Shown here piece after piece: positions 30,401 to 39,154 of a stretch of DNA of 64,000 bases (its first letter is position 1; the number at the start of each line of letters is the position of its first letter). This stretch comes from an uncultured Verrucomicrobia subdivision 3 bacterium (GTDB lineage Bacteria; Verrucomicrobiota; Verrucomicrobiae; Limisphaerales; UBA11358): NCBI GenBank assembly GCA_903921455.1, contig CAIXPZ010000311.1, positions 1 to 64,000 on the forward strand. Reading direction: 5' to 3'. Made by a program: the position numbers and the translations under genes. The notes under the pieces were generated by a model. The model was not told the DNA's origin. It searched no databases and saw only the letters and a list, made by a program, of their open reading frames with translations.

Positions 30401-31701
30401 CCGGCCAGCGTCAGCGTGCCCGTGCCGAGTTTGGTCAAGCCGCCGCCGGTGGACGCAACATCCTCAACCAACGGGGGCACGATGGTGATGGCATACCCGG
30501 CATCATCCATGACCGCGTCGCCGGCCTGCACTTTCAAGTTCGAGGCATTCATCAGGAAATTCGGATTATTCGCGCCGCCCCTGAGCGTGCCGCCGTTGAA
30601 GTTGACGTTGAACGTCACGTTGCCCTTCGCAACGTTGGTCACGGTCAGCGTGCCGCCATTAAGAGTCAATGTGCCGCTCGCGCTGCCGCCGCCCGTGCCG
30701 AACTGGGTGAAGCCGGAGCAGTTCACCGCGCCGCCGTTGAGCGTGAGCCCGGAACCGACGCTGTTGCCGCTGCCGACGTTGATGCTCGTGACATTGAGCG
30801 TGGTGCCGCTATCCACGACCAGCGTGCCACGGTTGGCTTGAAAGGCGCCGAGCGCAACCGTGCCGCTGTTGGTGAGTTCAAGATTGCTGACACCGTCCTT
30901 GATGAAATTATAGCCGCCGCCGGAAATCGCGCCGGCGAGCTGGATAGAGCCCGCGCCGACACGCGTCTGGCGACCGAGCGTGATGGGGCCGGTGTAAACC
31001 GAAGTCGAGGAGGCGGAATTGTAGAATGCCCCGACATCGAAGCCATTCGCCGTGCTGTTCAACGTGAGCGGCGGATTGGCGGTCGGCGAAACACCGCCGA
31101 GGTCAAGAATGCCGGAACCGCTGACAACAAGGCTGGAGGCGTTGTTCACGCCATCGCCCAGAACCGTTGTCGAACCCAATTTCAAAATTCCGGCACTGAC
31201 AGTGAGCGCGCCGGTGTTGGTGTTCGCGCCGGAGAGGACGAGCGTGCCGGAGCCGGCTTTGGTGACGCCAGCTGAACCGGCCAGCGTCGCGCTGATGGTC
31301 GCGATCTTGCCCGAGCCGAGCGTGTTCACCGTGATGGTGGGCGTGCCGCCGGCAAACGTGAGGATGTTGGCGCTGGAACCGTTGTTGTCGAGCGTCCAAC
31401 TCGCGGCAGAGGTCGTGTTCGTGTCGCCGAAAATGAGATTGCCGATGGTCCGCGCGGAGTCGAGATGCACCACGGTCGGGTCCGTAGCGATGTTGATAGA
31501 ATTAAAATCAGCCGTGAAGCCGGAGCCGTCGGCCGCGATGCTATTGCTCCAGTTGGCCGTCGCGCTCCAATTGCCACCGGTGACGGCGTTCGTCCAAGTG
31601 CCGCTGGCAGCATGAAGCATCGGCGTAGCCACCATCACGGCGACTCCGAGCCAGCGGCGAAATCCGCGCGCGAACTTATTTGGATGCTCGAAAAAGTCCA
31701 T
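27415..31701 (-). CDS. PATR-repeat / GH30 xylanase-like fusion protein (1428 aa)
   Basis: A signal peptide (~residues 17-32) leads to an N-terminal unit SGTWTNAVTGGNWSATANWSNSIAADGSG and about 600 residues of PATR beta-helix. A domain beginning ILWGAPATIADDTDVITNGG (about residues 620-810) follows. Then comes a GH30 barrel, ATTYQQIHGIGANFCLGPQ, with AAWSPPGRFKSTG, acid/base Glu in FISIQNECDF and nucleophile Glu in YMTEFFGD, plus its beta-domain. A cadherin-like/putative-Ig segment (DRFINPGQTLLFTNLATDSN) and the shared C-terminal module ending RRFYRVLLGP close it. GH30 with this motif set is mostly glucuronoxylanase. The long beta-helix probably presents the enzyme away from the surface. Two prepilin-like genes lie directly upstream. 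Confidence 0.85.
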   Translation of the reverse strand: MDFFEHPNKFARGFRRWLGVAVMVATPMLHAASGTWTNAVTGGNWSATANWSNSIAADGSGFTADFNSINIATDPTVVHLDSARTIGNLIFGDTNTTSAASWTLDNNGSSANILTFAGGTPTITVNTLGSGKIATISATLAGSAGVTKAGSGTLVLSGANTNTGALTVSAGILKLGSTTVLGDGVNNASSLVVSGSGILDLGGVSPTANPPLTLNSTANGFDVGAFYNSASSTSVYTGPITLGRQTRVGAGSIQLAGAISGGGYNFIKDGVSNLELTNSGTVALGAFQANRGTLVVDSGTTLNVTSINVGSGNSVGSGLTLNGGAVNCSGFTQFGTGGGSASGTLTLNGGTLTVTNVAKGNVTFNVNFNGGTLRGGANNPNFLMNASNLKVQAGDAVMDDAGYAITIVPPLVEDVASTGGGLTKLGTGTLTLAGTNTYTGATTISNGTLTLSANGSIANSSSINILAGATLDVSAVSGGWLVSTGQTLAGNGAITGAVTVLYGGTLQPGLGGADISTLIFSNALTLAGTTVMTLNRTNAQNASRVTGVTTLTYGGGLSVINAGSTLQAGDAFTLFNAASYNGAFIYTILPPLNVGLVWDTSQLLTNGSISVQSGIASSNILWGAPATIADDTDVITNGGLLYAYNDANTATSVNGGAFAAGNSQSAFGSNVSMSGNTSFSPTAFGSGTGSPWSGLSSAYQTTLKGGAYTANNGTQTVTLKNLMAGHPYLVQIWVNDNRALASNRTETVTSSGGNTVTLDYNNTGTNGGVGQYTIGTFTANATNQTFTLAGVLPAGGNSAQLNAIQVRDLSAPDGSTIGTITLNPATTYQQIHGIGANFCLGPQGIAWNSAQFNLAFAPTNLNLSFVRLANSFECWLDEPSVFWSGWDSDNVQFIKLYRAMQPNGLITMAAWSPPGRFKSTGSAQGGTLAKTNSVYRYADYADWWLRSLQYLRDNSTLSVTQAIPDFISIQNECDFTPGGTNFYAAWQAGNYLASTESSTKAGYPQALAAVKNSLATNGLGFVKFIGPDTTTGNPSTISSYLNNLPAGSLTAIAHHPYQGSVNDVGHVTGSLSGLRAAYPTNTIYMTEFFGDNSYGTNVPGWMMHCLPMHNVFTIEQANTYLMWGLSLSTTSDTFCALGHYSKFIRPSDWRAQATGSDPNVLVSLYRHTNSIPQISDQLILVIINTSSNYSYSVIQTADYWSADPQQRAWQVYKTANDGAVQQRLTLAENLAGASLSGDRNLTLAPYSITTVLINTGVSSNSPPKFTYPASDRFINPGQTLLFTNLATDSNQPGQTLTYSMPVAPSNAMMNASNGILNWRPLISQGHTINPFTIVVADNGFPSLSATQNFNVTVRSVTLPVASSPMMTNGLFCLNINGALGPDYIVAASTNLLTWTNIFTTNPATLPFIWADTNPAQMPRRFYRVLLGP

Positions 31702-31741
31702 TCGTTAAATTATCGCGCCCCCCAGAGTCACTTGCAAAGGC

Positions 31742-32527
31742 TTACCAGTAACCGGTAATTTCCTTCCGGGTGGCAGTATGGCCATCAAGAAACAGATAAT
31801 TTCGCACACTGCCATGCAGAACTTTGGGCGGCAATGAAGCATACCAGCCGGGTTTGGAGCTATTGTTCACCCAAACCTGCTGGTCGGTATCGGCCAAAGC
31901 CCAAACCTCAGTCAGCGGACGGACTGCAGAAATCGCGCTCAACTTTTGGGTCGGGGCACGCCCGCCACTATTGGGTTGATAGCCAAAGATGCTCCATGGT
32001 AATGGCGGAAGGCCCGGTCCCCAAACATCAGATCCACCTTTACCATCCGAAGTTCCTCCGCCGGGAACGGTATACAATATCTGTGCGGCCACGACGCTCA
32101 AGGTCGAATTGGGAGTCCAATTGGCATAGCCAGGACAGATAAATACCTTGGAATAGCGCAAGGTATTATCGGGAGCCTGACCCAAATACGAGGTCAGATA
32201 ATAGATCAGCATGGAGTTGTAGCTTCCGCCCGGGGCTCCGGCCGCACACAGTTGAAATTGTGCCTGCTGCCCGCTCCACAGACCGTATTCACCGCCGCTG
32301 TCATAGCCGGCACAGAGCTTATCGTTGTTATCGTTGAGATACATGCTCAATGCGATGCTAGCCTGGTGAAAATTGGAAAGGCAGCCGATTTTGTAGGCTT
32401 TCTGTTTGGCCGCAGCCAGCGCGGGCAGAAGCATGGCCGCTAAAATGGCAATGATGGCTATGACCACCAGCAGTTCGATCAGGGTGAACGCTGCACGCTG
32501 CTTTTGTATAAGGTAATTCATGTCCAA
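31742..32527 (-). CDS. Prepilin-like (type II secretion pseudopilin) protein 1
   Basis: 261 residues. Residues 14-42 form a type III signal segment, [28 protein letters not shown]. The residue before the processing-site Phe is Ala rather than the usual Gly, which may weaken prepilin peptidase cleavage. The rest is the globular domain common in Verrucomicrobiota/Planctomycetes, with [25 protein letters not shown] early and [21 protein letters not shown] late (an H-x-DG-like ending). It is probably inserted in the inner membrane and part of, or mimicking, a type II secretion pseudopilus. It lies 40 bases upstream of the PATR-GH30 gene and 36 bases after a second prepilin gene. Confidence 0.85.
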   Translation of the reverse strand: MDMNYLIQKQRAAFTLIELLVVIAIIAILAAMLLPALAAAKQKAYKIGCLSNFHQASIALSMYLNDNNDKLCAGYDSGGEYGLWSGQQAQFQLCAAGAPGGSYNSMLIYYLTSYLGQAPDNTLRYSKVFICPGYANWTPNSTLSVVAAQILYTVPGGGTSDGKGGSDVWGPGLPPLPWSIFGYQPNSGGRAPTQKLSAISAVRPLTEVWALADTDQQVWVNNSSKPGWYASLPPKVLHGSVRNYLFLDGHTATRKEITGYW

Positions 32528-32563
32528 TATGGTCTCCCTTTGGGCGTTTATGGGTTCCCTTAA

Positions 32564-33364
32564 TCACCAAGGCCCCGCATCCAAATCACTCGGCTTGTAA
32601 TAAACTGTCCAGGTGCTCGCCGTTCCGCCTGGCTGAATGGGAGAGGATGCCGCCGCCGCCCCGGTTCCCGTCCATTTGAAATTCCGCCACTCCGCATGCG
32701 CATCTTCATAGAGAAAGTTCCCGCCGCTGGGAATGTTGCCGTTACCGCCATGATTGCTGATAGGCGTGGCTTGTCCGCCAACGACATTCACCCAACTCCC
32801 GGCCGCTTCCTGAATCTTGTCAATCATGACGGGTGCCTTGCGATAGACACCGCCAAACTTGGTGCGATTCAGAACCCAGTTTCCCAAGCCAAAGGCGTTG
32901 TAATTATCACCCCCCGCCAGCCGGCCGCCGGACAGAAACTGGTAACCAATCAAGTTCGTCGTGCCGGGGAAAGCCGTTTCATAAACCCGGTGATAAAGAT
33001 CCGTCGGACAATAAATGACGTCGTTTTGATTACGGGTGCCGGCCGTGGTCGTTCCCGCTTTGTTGGCATACAAATAGGCCGGATAGAAACTGAGGTTCCA
33101 AGCCCCGGACACCCACGCCCAGTCTTTTGCGCCACCGCCGCTGTTATCGGGAAACTTGTCCTGATTATCCCCGGCATACATCGCCAGTGCCGTGCCCCAT
33201 TGTTTGAGATTGCTCAAACATTGGGTTTGGTAGGCTTTCTTTTTTGCCGCCGCCAGCGCGGGCAGAAGCATGGCCGCGAGAATTGCGATAATCGCAATCA
33301 CCACCAGCAGTTCAATAAGCGTGAATCCTACTTCGCGTAATGTTTTGTTTATTATCGTTCTCAA
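32564..33364 (-). CDS. Prepilin-like (type II secretion pseudopilin) protein 2
   Basis: 266 residues. The prepilin cleavage motif is canonical here ([21 protein letters not shown], Gly before Phe). The globular part has [29 protein letters not shown], a cysteine in [10 protein letters not shown] and [17 protein letters not shown] near the end. It shares family and architecture with the neighbouring prepilin gene, but the C-terminal domains are diverged, so they are old paralogues rather than a recent duplication. Strong hairpins at 33381-33416 and 33442-33463 separate it from the PATR gene upstream, so it likely has separate transcription or a processed transcript. Confidence 0.85.
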   Translation of the reverse strand: MRTIINKTLREVGFTLIELLVVIAIIAILAAMLLPALAAAKKKAYQTQCLSNLKQWGTALAMYAGDNQDKFPDNSGGGAKDWAWVSGAWNLSFYPAYLYANKAGTTTAGTRNQNDVIYCPTDLYHRVYETAFPGTTNLIGYQFLSGGRLAGGDNYNAFGLGNWVLNRTKFGGVYRKAPVMIDKIQEAAGSWVNVVGGQATPISNHGGNGNIPSGGNFLYEDAHAEWRNFKWTGTGAAAASSPIQPGGTASTWTVYYKPSDLDAGPW

Positions 33365-33380
33365 TTTAACAAATCAAATG

Positions 33381-33416
33381 TCCGGCCCGCAACAAACCCC
33401 TTCACTGCGGGCCGGA
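33381..33416 (-). terminator. Strong intergenic hairpin
   Basis: Perfect 11-bp stem TCCGGCCCGCA/TGCGGGCCGGA with a 14-base loop, between the end of the 33489 gene and the start of the prepilin gene. On the minus strand the flank is ATTTGATTTGTT, only weakly T-rich, so termination or RNA processing are both possible. Confidence 0.55.
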
Positions 33417-33441
33417 TCAACCCAAACCATCTGCTAACTTC

Positions 33442-33463
33442 CCGCCAGAACCCAAACTGGCGG
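33442..33463 (-). terminator. Small hairpin after the PATR gene
   Basis: 7-bp stem CCGCCAG/CTGGCGG with an 8-base loop, 26 bases past the stop at 33489; no T-tract. It may act together with the stronger hairpin at 33381. Confidence 0.35.
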
Positions 33464-33488
33464 AAATCATTTGAACCCACGCCGTTGT

Positions 33489-36400
33489 TTACGGATAAAC
33501 CAACCGGTAAAAGGCATTGGTGCCTTTATTGATTGGGATACTGGCTGCGTTGGTTGTTTCGTAACCAATCGAACCCCAGTCGCTGGCGATCTTGCTGACG
33601 CCCTTGCTCACATTGTTCGTCTGCATCTGCAAATTGTAACCGATATGATCCGCCGGCCAATTCAGTGAAAGATTTGTGCCCCCCACCACAATGGTCGTCA
33701 GGTTGAAGGGAGATTGATTTGGTTGTAGGGTTACGTTCACCGTGTAGAGGTTTGTGTAGGGCGCACCCGCCGCCGATGTCACCAACACCTGAATGACGTT
33801 CGTCGTTCCTAAATTCAGCGGAATGCCGCCACTCGGTGTCCCCGACATCAACAGCCCCGCCACCACACCGTTGGTAATCAATAAGTTCGTCGCCGTCAGA
33901 TCGGCGTTCATCACGGTAACGGTCGGCACGCTGCCGTAGACTTCGCTCGCTGCATAGAGCGTTGTGTTCGACGTGAATGTGGGGCTGAAGCTCAACGCGG
34001 GGTTCAACGTGAGCGATAGCAGATACGCATTCGTGCTGACGGGCGCCACCACCGGTTGAACCAGCAGCAAACCCGCGCCGGTCAGGAAAGGCGCTGCGTT
34101 GGCGCTGCTGTAAAGACCGGGCACCTGGTTCGTGCCGTCCAGCACCAAGGCGGCGACCTGATTGGTCACGCCATAATCGAGTTGCAGCACCGCGCCATTG
34201 GTCACGGTCACCGTGGAATTGGTCGAAAGCGAAGCCACGGCCAATTCCAGCGTGCCGCCGTTGACCGTGGTGTTGCCGGTATAAGTGTTCGTGCCAGACA
34301 GATACAAGGTAGATGCACCGTTCAGAACCAAGTTGACTTTCCCGCTAATCACACTGCCGTAGGTGCTGGGAGCTGACAGATTCAGCGTCAGCGTGCTGAA
34401 GTTCGTCGAGCTATTGTTCACCGAACCTCCGGCCGGATTGGCCAGCCCCGTGAAGGTCTGGCTGTAACCATTCAGATCAAACGAACCGCCGCCGATTGAC
34501 AGGGTGGCATTGGTGCAAATGCCGTTGTTGGCACCGATTTGCGTCGTGCCGCCGGCGATGCCAAAGCTGCTGTAATCGCCGCCGCCCGAGAAGCGTGTGC
34601 GACCGTTGCGTGAACTAATGCCTCCACCAACGTTAAGATTCGTCACCGGCCCGGCGATAACCAGCCAGTTCGTGCCGCTGCCTGGTCCGCAGAAGACGCC
34701 ACCGTGCTGGACGGTCGCACCTACCGCGATGGTGATCGGGCCGGAGAAGGTGCCGCCGTTGGTGTCGCTGGCTCCGTAGTTACCATTGGGACCGGGATCC
34801 ACCATCAGCACGCCGTTGAAGAAATCCGAGGCGTTCACGACGGTGATGGCGTTGCTGATGTTCAGACCGCTGCCGACATAGAGCTGGTTGTAATACGCGC
34901 CGCCGCCCAAATTGCCGTTGTCAATCGTGACCGGGCCGGTCCCGAGCGCGTGGGGATTGTAGGTATAAACCGAGCCGACGTTGATGGTCAGGCCGCCGGC
35001 GAAGCTGTTGCTTGCCGTCAGCTTGAGTCCGACCAAGCCGTTGTTCAAACTGCCGGGCGTGGAGTTGGAGTAAGCCAGCGCACCCGCACCCACGATTTGA
35101 TTGGTCAGCGTCTGCGTGCCCGCGACGTGGTAAGCCAGCGTCGCGCCCCCATTCACCGTGGCCAGAATACCGGAAGCCGGCGCCCCCAGTGCGTTGGCGT
35201 TGGCGGCGATCAACAGGCCGTTGCTGACGACGGTGCCGCCGGTATAGGAATTCGCGCCACTCAAAATCAATCCGCCGATGTCATTGCCGACGACTTGCTG
35301 CGCGCCGCCGATGGTGCCGCTTAAGGTCAAATCGGTGGCCCCACTGGCAATGGTCTGGCCCGAACCACTGATGCTGTTGGTAATCGTCTGGCTGGAGGCG
35401 TTGGAAACCACCAGCGAGGCATTGTTCGCAATGGTGCCAACCACCGAACCGTTGACGGACACGCCATCACCGAGTTGCAGCGTGCCGCCATTGACCGTTG
35501 TGCCGCCGGTGTAATCGTTCGCCGTGGTCAGCGTCACGCTGCCGGTGCCGTTTTTAACCAAATTGGCCGTGCCCGTGATGTAGCCGCTGGTCAGGACGTA
35601 ATCGTTTGTCGAATTAAATGTCACCGAACCGGGTTGAATGGCACCGGAGATGACCACCGCCGCATTGGCGGGCGGGACATTGCTGAACAGCACGTTATCG
35701 CTCGTGTAAAACCAGTCCGGCGTGCCGCTGTTCAGCCAGTCCTGGGTAAGCTGCACATCCCAGGCATTACCGCTGCCGCCCTGCCAGACGAGGTTGACGT
35801 TGAAACCGCCCACCTGCAAAAGCACGCGCTGCGGAGAACTGCTGGTATCATAGATAATGCCATAGGTCTGGCGTCCGCCTGTGGGCACATTTTGGAGATA
35901 GAAACTGCCCGCGCTGCCGCCGAGGCTGGCGGCTTGAATCAAAACGTAATTGGTCTGGAGAAATCCGCCGACCGGCCAGTTCGCTAGATTGATGGCCGTC
36001 GTGCCGCTGGGCGTCATCGTGCCGCCGACATTAATCACGTCGTTGCTGCCGCCCGCGCTGAAATCAAAGTTCAGCGTGTCGCTGCCCACGAGCGTCAGGT
36101 TCGTGGTGATGGTCAAGGTGCCCACCGTGCCAATGCCGCCGGGATTGAACTGGCTGCCGCCGCTGTCGGTCACGCTGCCGTTGACCGTGCCACCGCCACC
36201 GAGTGCCTGGCTTGAACCCAGCGCAAAGGGGGGGGAAACTGCCGACAAGTCCAAGACCGCACCGGCTGCGACGGTAATGTTGGTCGTGTTGGGCAACGTC
36301 GCGGCTGCGCCCAGCACGAGCGTGCCGGCGTTGATGGTGGTGCCACCACCATGGGCGTTGGCGGCATTCAATTGCACGACCCCGGCACCGGTCTTGATCA

Positions 36401-38705
36401 CGCTACTGACGCTGGTGCCGCCGCCTTGATAGATGCTGCCCAAAATGCTCAAGTCAACTCCGCCCGGCACCGTTCCCGCGGCGGCACTCAAGGTCAAGGT
36501 GCTGTTGGCCCCGAACCGCACCGGCGCATTGAATACGGAAAGCACGGAGTTGGACAAGGAAGCAATGCCCTGACCAGAGAAGGTAAAGGGTCCGCCGGCG
36601 GAACCCACCGTCCCGCCCGACAGGTTGTAATAGGCGCTATAACTTTCGAATGAGCTGGAGCTAGTGTTCGTCAGCAGGCCGCCGTAGATGTTCACATTCG
36701 TCACACAAGTGACGTAACCCAAGGCATCCGCGGCGTTCAGCGCGACGACCGCGCCGGGTTGGATGGTCAGATTGTTGCGGATGGCCCCTGTGGCGCCGCC
36801 CTTTGCTAGAACCAAAGTGCTGTTATTGGTAACGATAGTGCCACCGGTGTAAGTGCTATAGCCGGAAAGCGTGACCGTGCCGCCACCATCCACCACGAGC
36901 GAGCCGTTTTCGCCCGTGTTATTGGCAATCACATTGGTTATGGTCGTGGAGTGTCCAGCGGTGTTGATAACCCCATTCGTCCCGAGCAAAAATAAGCCGA
37001 TAACGCTCCCACCCGCACTGCTGATCAGTTGCGTGATGTTCGCCGACAAACTTAGGATGCCGCCGTCCGCCAGCGTCAGGCTCGGTCGGCCGCTGCTGGT
37101 GCCCAGATCGTTGAAAAAGAATCCTTGTCCGGTGGTAAACGTGCCGCCGATGGTCATGCTGGCGCTGCCGGAACTGACCGGAGCCGAATTGGTGATCAAC
37201 GGTGTGCCGGTGTAAGTGAACGTGCCGCCCGCCGCGACGCTGAAATTGCCCGGATAGCCGCCATTGGCCTGGATGGTCATGTCGGCAGTTTGCAGCCAGT
37301 TGGCGTTAGCGCCCACCGAAAAACCGGAGTCGCGGCCGATGGACAAGCTGCTGTTGTTGGTGACATACGTCGGAACCCCGGTCGCACCCGCGGCGTTAAT
37401 GGTGGAATACGCCGTGCCCGCGCTATGAGTGGTCACCACGTTGCCCGCAGCCACGTTCAAAGTGGTGGGTGCTATTTGACTGGAACTACCGATATTTAGG
37501 TTGTTACCCGTGGTGTTGGTGCCGACATAGAAGCCGCCGTAATTGGTCTGGTTGCCTAAAAGCGTCAGCGTGCCGCCATTGACAATCGTCGGCCCGGTCC
37601 AGTAATTCGTGCCGGACAGCACCAATGTGCCATTGCCGACTTTGATGAATTGTCTGGAGCCGTTGGCTTCCGTGATATTGCCGGTGACGGTGCCGACGCC
37701 GGAATTGGCCCCCATGGTACCGTCGCCCGCGCCGGTGATCGCGCCCGCGAGCGTGACCAGCCCAGCCCAAACGCCGGCGCTTTCAATCCGCAACTGGCCC
37801 AGCGATTCGCCGGTATCACCACCGTAGAGATTGAGCGCCGCCGGGTTGGTGATGGCACCGTTGACAATAAGTGTGCTGTTGGCCAGAGCATTCACTACCG
37901 CGCTGCCCCCCAGCAGTCCGAGCATTTGCACCTTGCCAGCGCCCGCCGCCGCCACCGCCCCCGTAAGCCCGTTCGTGCCAAGATTGATGATGCCGTTGAA
38001 ACTCGAATAATTGCCATTCAAACTGGTTGTGGTGCTGCCGGTGCCCAGCACGACGTTCACCGTGCCGGAACCGCTCATGGCGTTGGTCAGGCCGGTGTAA
38101 TTCACCGCCCCCGCATTCAAATCCAGCGTGCCGTTGACCGTGGCCGCGCCATTGGTTCCCAAGGCACCGGCGGTGTTGGCCACCAGCGCGCCACCGGCGT
38201 TCACCGTGAAGCCGCCGCTGAAGGTGTTCCCGTTGTTGGTCAGCACCAAAATACCCGCGCCCGCTTTCACCCACGCCGTCGAACCGGCGATGACCGGCCC
38301 GACCGTCGCGGTCTTGCCCGTGCCCAGGGCATTCACCGTGATGGTCGGCGTGCCGCCGGCAAGCGTGAGTATGTTCGTCGGCGCGGCGTTGTTGTCGAGA
38401 ATCCAGCTTGCGGGGGAGCCCGAAGTCGTATCGCCGAAAGTCAGGTTGCCATTTGTGCGCGCCGAGTCCAGATGCACCACCGTCGGGTCAGTCGTAATGT
38501 TTATGGTGCTAAAATCCGCGGTGGAGCCGGACGCATCGGCGATGGTGCCGCCGCTCCAGTTCACGGCGGCGCTCCATAGGCCGCCGCTGACGACGTTGGT
38601 CCAGGTGCCATTGGCAGCACGGCCAGCCCACGGAGTCATCAGGGCTAAGGCGATAATGACAGACAAAACCGAGGTATTGGGGCGTTTTTTTGACGGGATG
38701 TTCAT
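33489..38705 (-). CDS. Giant PATR-repeat secreted protein (about 1738 aa)
   Basis: The start at ATG 38703-38705 (MNIPSKKRPNTSV..) is preferred over an in-frame GTG at 38735, because a putative promoter ends at 38745 and the ATG gives a clean signal peptide. The N-terminal unit NGTWTNVVSGGLWSAAVNWSGGTIADASG is clearly homologous to that of the PATR-GH30 protein. PATR beta-helix repeats fill most of the chain (VLSGTNYWTGPTIVNGGTLTLLG and similar). A cadherin-like unit (LLSLTLNPALSFSPTFTSNTTLY) and the C-terminal module ending NAFYRLVYP finish it. No enzyme domain or beta-barrel is seen. It is probably a surface beta-helix for adhesion or polysaccharide binding, under a TGTCGG-type promoter. Confidence 0.85.
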   Translation of the reverse strand: MNIPSKKRPNTSVLSVIIALALMTPWAGRAANGTWTNVVSGGLWSAAVNWSGGTIADASGSTADFSTINITTDPTVVHLDSARTNGNLTFGDTTSGSPASWILDNNAAPTNILTLAGGTPTITVNALGTGKTATVGPVIAGSTAWVKAGAGILVLTNNGNTFSGGFTVNAGGALVANTAGALGTNGAATVNGTLDLNAGAVNYTGLTNAMSGSGTVNVVLGTGSTTTSLNGNYSSFNGIINLGTNGLTGAVAAAGAGKVQMLGLLGGSAVVNALANSTLIVNGAITNPAALNLYGGDTGESLGQLRIESAGVWAGLVTLAGAITGAGDGTMGANSGVGTVTGNITEANGSRQFIKVGNGTLVLSGTNYWTGPTIVNGGTLTLLGNQTNYGGFYVGTNTTGNNLNIGSSSQIAPTTLNVAAGNVVTTHSAGTAYSTINAAGATGVPTYVTNNSSLSIGRDSGFSVGANANWLQTADMTIQANGGYPGNFSVAAGGTFTYTGTPLITNSAPVSSGSASMTIGGTFTTGQGFFFNDLGTSSGRPSLTLADGGILSLSANITQLISSAGGSVIGLFLLGTNGVINTAGHSTTITNVIANNTGENGSLVVDGGGTVTLSGYSTYTGGTIVTNNSTLVLAKGGATGAIRNNLTIQPGAVVALNAADALGYVTCVTNVNIYGGLLTNTSSSSFESYSAYYNLSGGTVGSAGGPFTFSGQGIASLSNSVLSVFNAPVRFGANSTLTLSAAAGTVPGGVDLSILGSIYQGGGTSVSSVIKTGAGVVQLNAANAHGGGTTINAGTLVLGAAATLPNTTNITVAAGAVLDLSAVSPPFALGSSQALGGGGTVNGSVTDSGGSQFNPGGIGTVGTLTITTNLTLVGSDTLNFDFSAGGSNDVINVGGTMTPSGTTAINLANWPVGGFLQTNYVLIQAASLGGSAGSFYLQNVPTGGRQTYGIIYDTSSSPQRVLLQVGGFNVNLVWQGGSGNAWDVQLTQDWLNSGTPDWFYTSDNVLFSNVPPANAAVVISGAIQPGSVTFNSTNDYVLTSGYITGTANLVKNGTGSVTLTTANDYTGGTTVNGGTLQLGDGVSVNGSVVGTIANNASLVVSNASSQTITNSISGSGQTIASGATDLTLSGTIGGAQQVVGNDIGGLILSGANSYTGGTVVSNGLLIAANANALGAPASGILATVNGGATLAYHVAGTQTLTNQIVGAGALAYSNSTPGSLNNGLVGLKLTASNSFAGGLTINVGSVYTYNPHALGTGPVTIDNGNLGGGAYYNQLYVGSGLNISNAITVVNASDFFNGVLMVDPGPNGNYGASDTNGGTFSGPITIAVGATVQHGGVFCGPGSGTNWLVIAGPVTNLNVGGGISSRNGRTRFSGGGDYSSFGIAGGTTQIGANNGICTNATLSIGGGSFDLNGYSQTFTGLANPAGGSVNNSSTNFSTLTLNLSAPSTYGSVISGKVNLVLNGASTLYLSGTNTYTGNTTVNGGTLELAVASLSTNSTVTVTNGAVLQLDYGVTNQVAALVLDGTNQVPGLYSSANAAPFLTGAGLLLVQPVVAPVSTNAYLLSLTLNPALSFSPTFTSNTTLYAASEVYGSVPTVTVMNADLTATNLLITNGVVAGLLMSGTPSGGIPLNLGTTNVIQVLVTSAAGAPYTNLYTVNVTLQPNQSPFNLTTIVVGGTNLSLNWPADHIGYNLQMQTNNVSKGVSKIASDWGSIGYETTNAASIPINKGTNAFYRLVYP

Positions 38706-38744
38706 ACGGTTTATTAAATAGTTTTCGGGCTTCACTCATCAATT

Positions 38745-38770
38745 GCGTCAATCCCAATGCAAACCCGACA
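38745..38770 (-). promoter_or_regulatory. Putative ECF promoter (element B)
   Basis: Minus strand: TGTCGG (38770-38765), 15 bases, GACGC (38749-38745), 39 bases before ATG 38705. GTGAAGCC sits 29 bases after TGTCGG as in element A. Confidence 0.65.
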
Positions 38771-39154
38771 TGATAAATTTAAAAATCAGGGATTAGCCAG
38801 ATAACATGACATATCACACCTCCTGCCGGAGTGGGCCGTGTGCGGGCCGCTGGAACCTTCGAGGACCGGCCGGTTGGCGACGTTTCCGCTGCGGCACGCA
38901 CGAAGCGTCACACCCAACCACCCGTTCCTCCCTCCTGCCTCTTCTGCTCCCGGTATCAGCCAGGTCCCAACTCCTTCCACAATCCTTCCACAATCCGTGG
39001 AAGGAGTATGGAAGGGCTGGCTACTTGTCAGGCACTTGCAGCGAACCTAGCGCAGAAGCATCGAGGCCAGGCGGGAAAACAATCAGCAGCTGGGTCTGCC
39101 GGGCAGCCACCAGCCGCCGTTTGACAACAGCCCGGACCGGGCGCAGATTGGCCC
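38771..39154. other. Intergenic region with slipped hairpin repeat
   Basis: No convincing gene. At 38970-39007 an 11-bp inverted repeat ACTCCTTCCAC/GTGGAAGGAGT encloses a second copy of CCTTCCAC, so two alternative hairpins can form. The remainder is GC-rich sequence with poor coding character. Confidence 0.5.

Noticed and set aside
19810..38705. CRISPR-like or tandem DNA repeats in the long PATR genes
   Set aside because: The repetition is at the protein level, with variable spacing and diverged codons; there are no exact spaced repeats.
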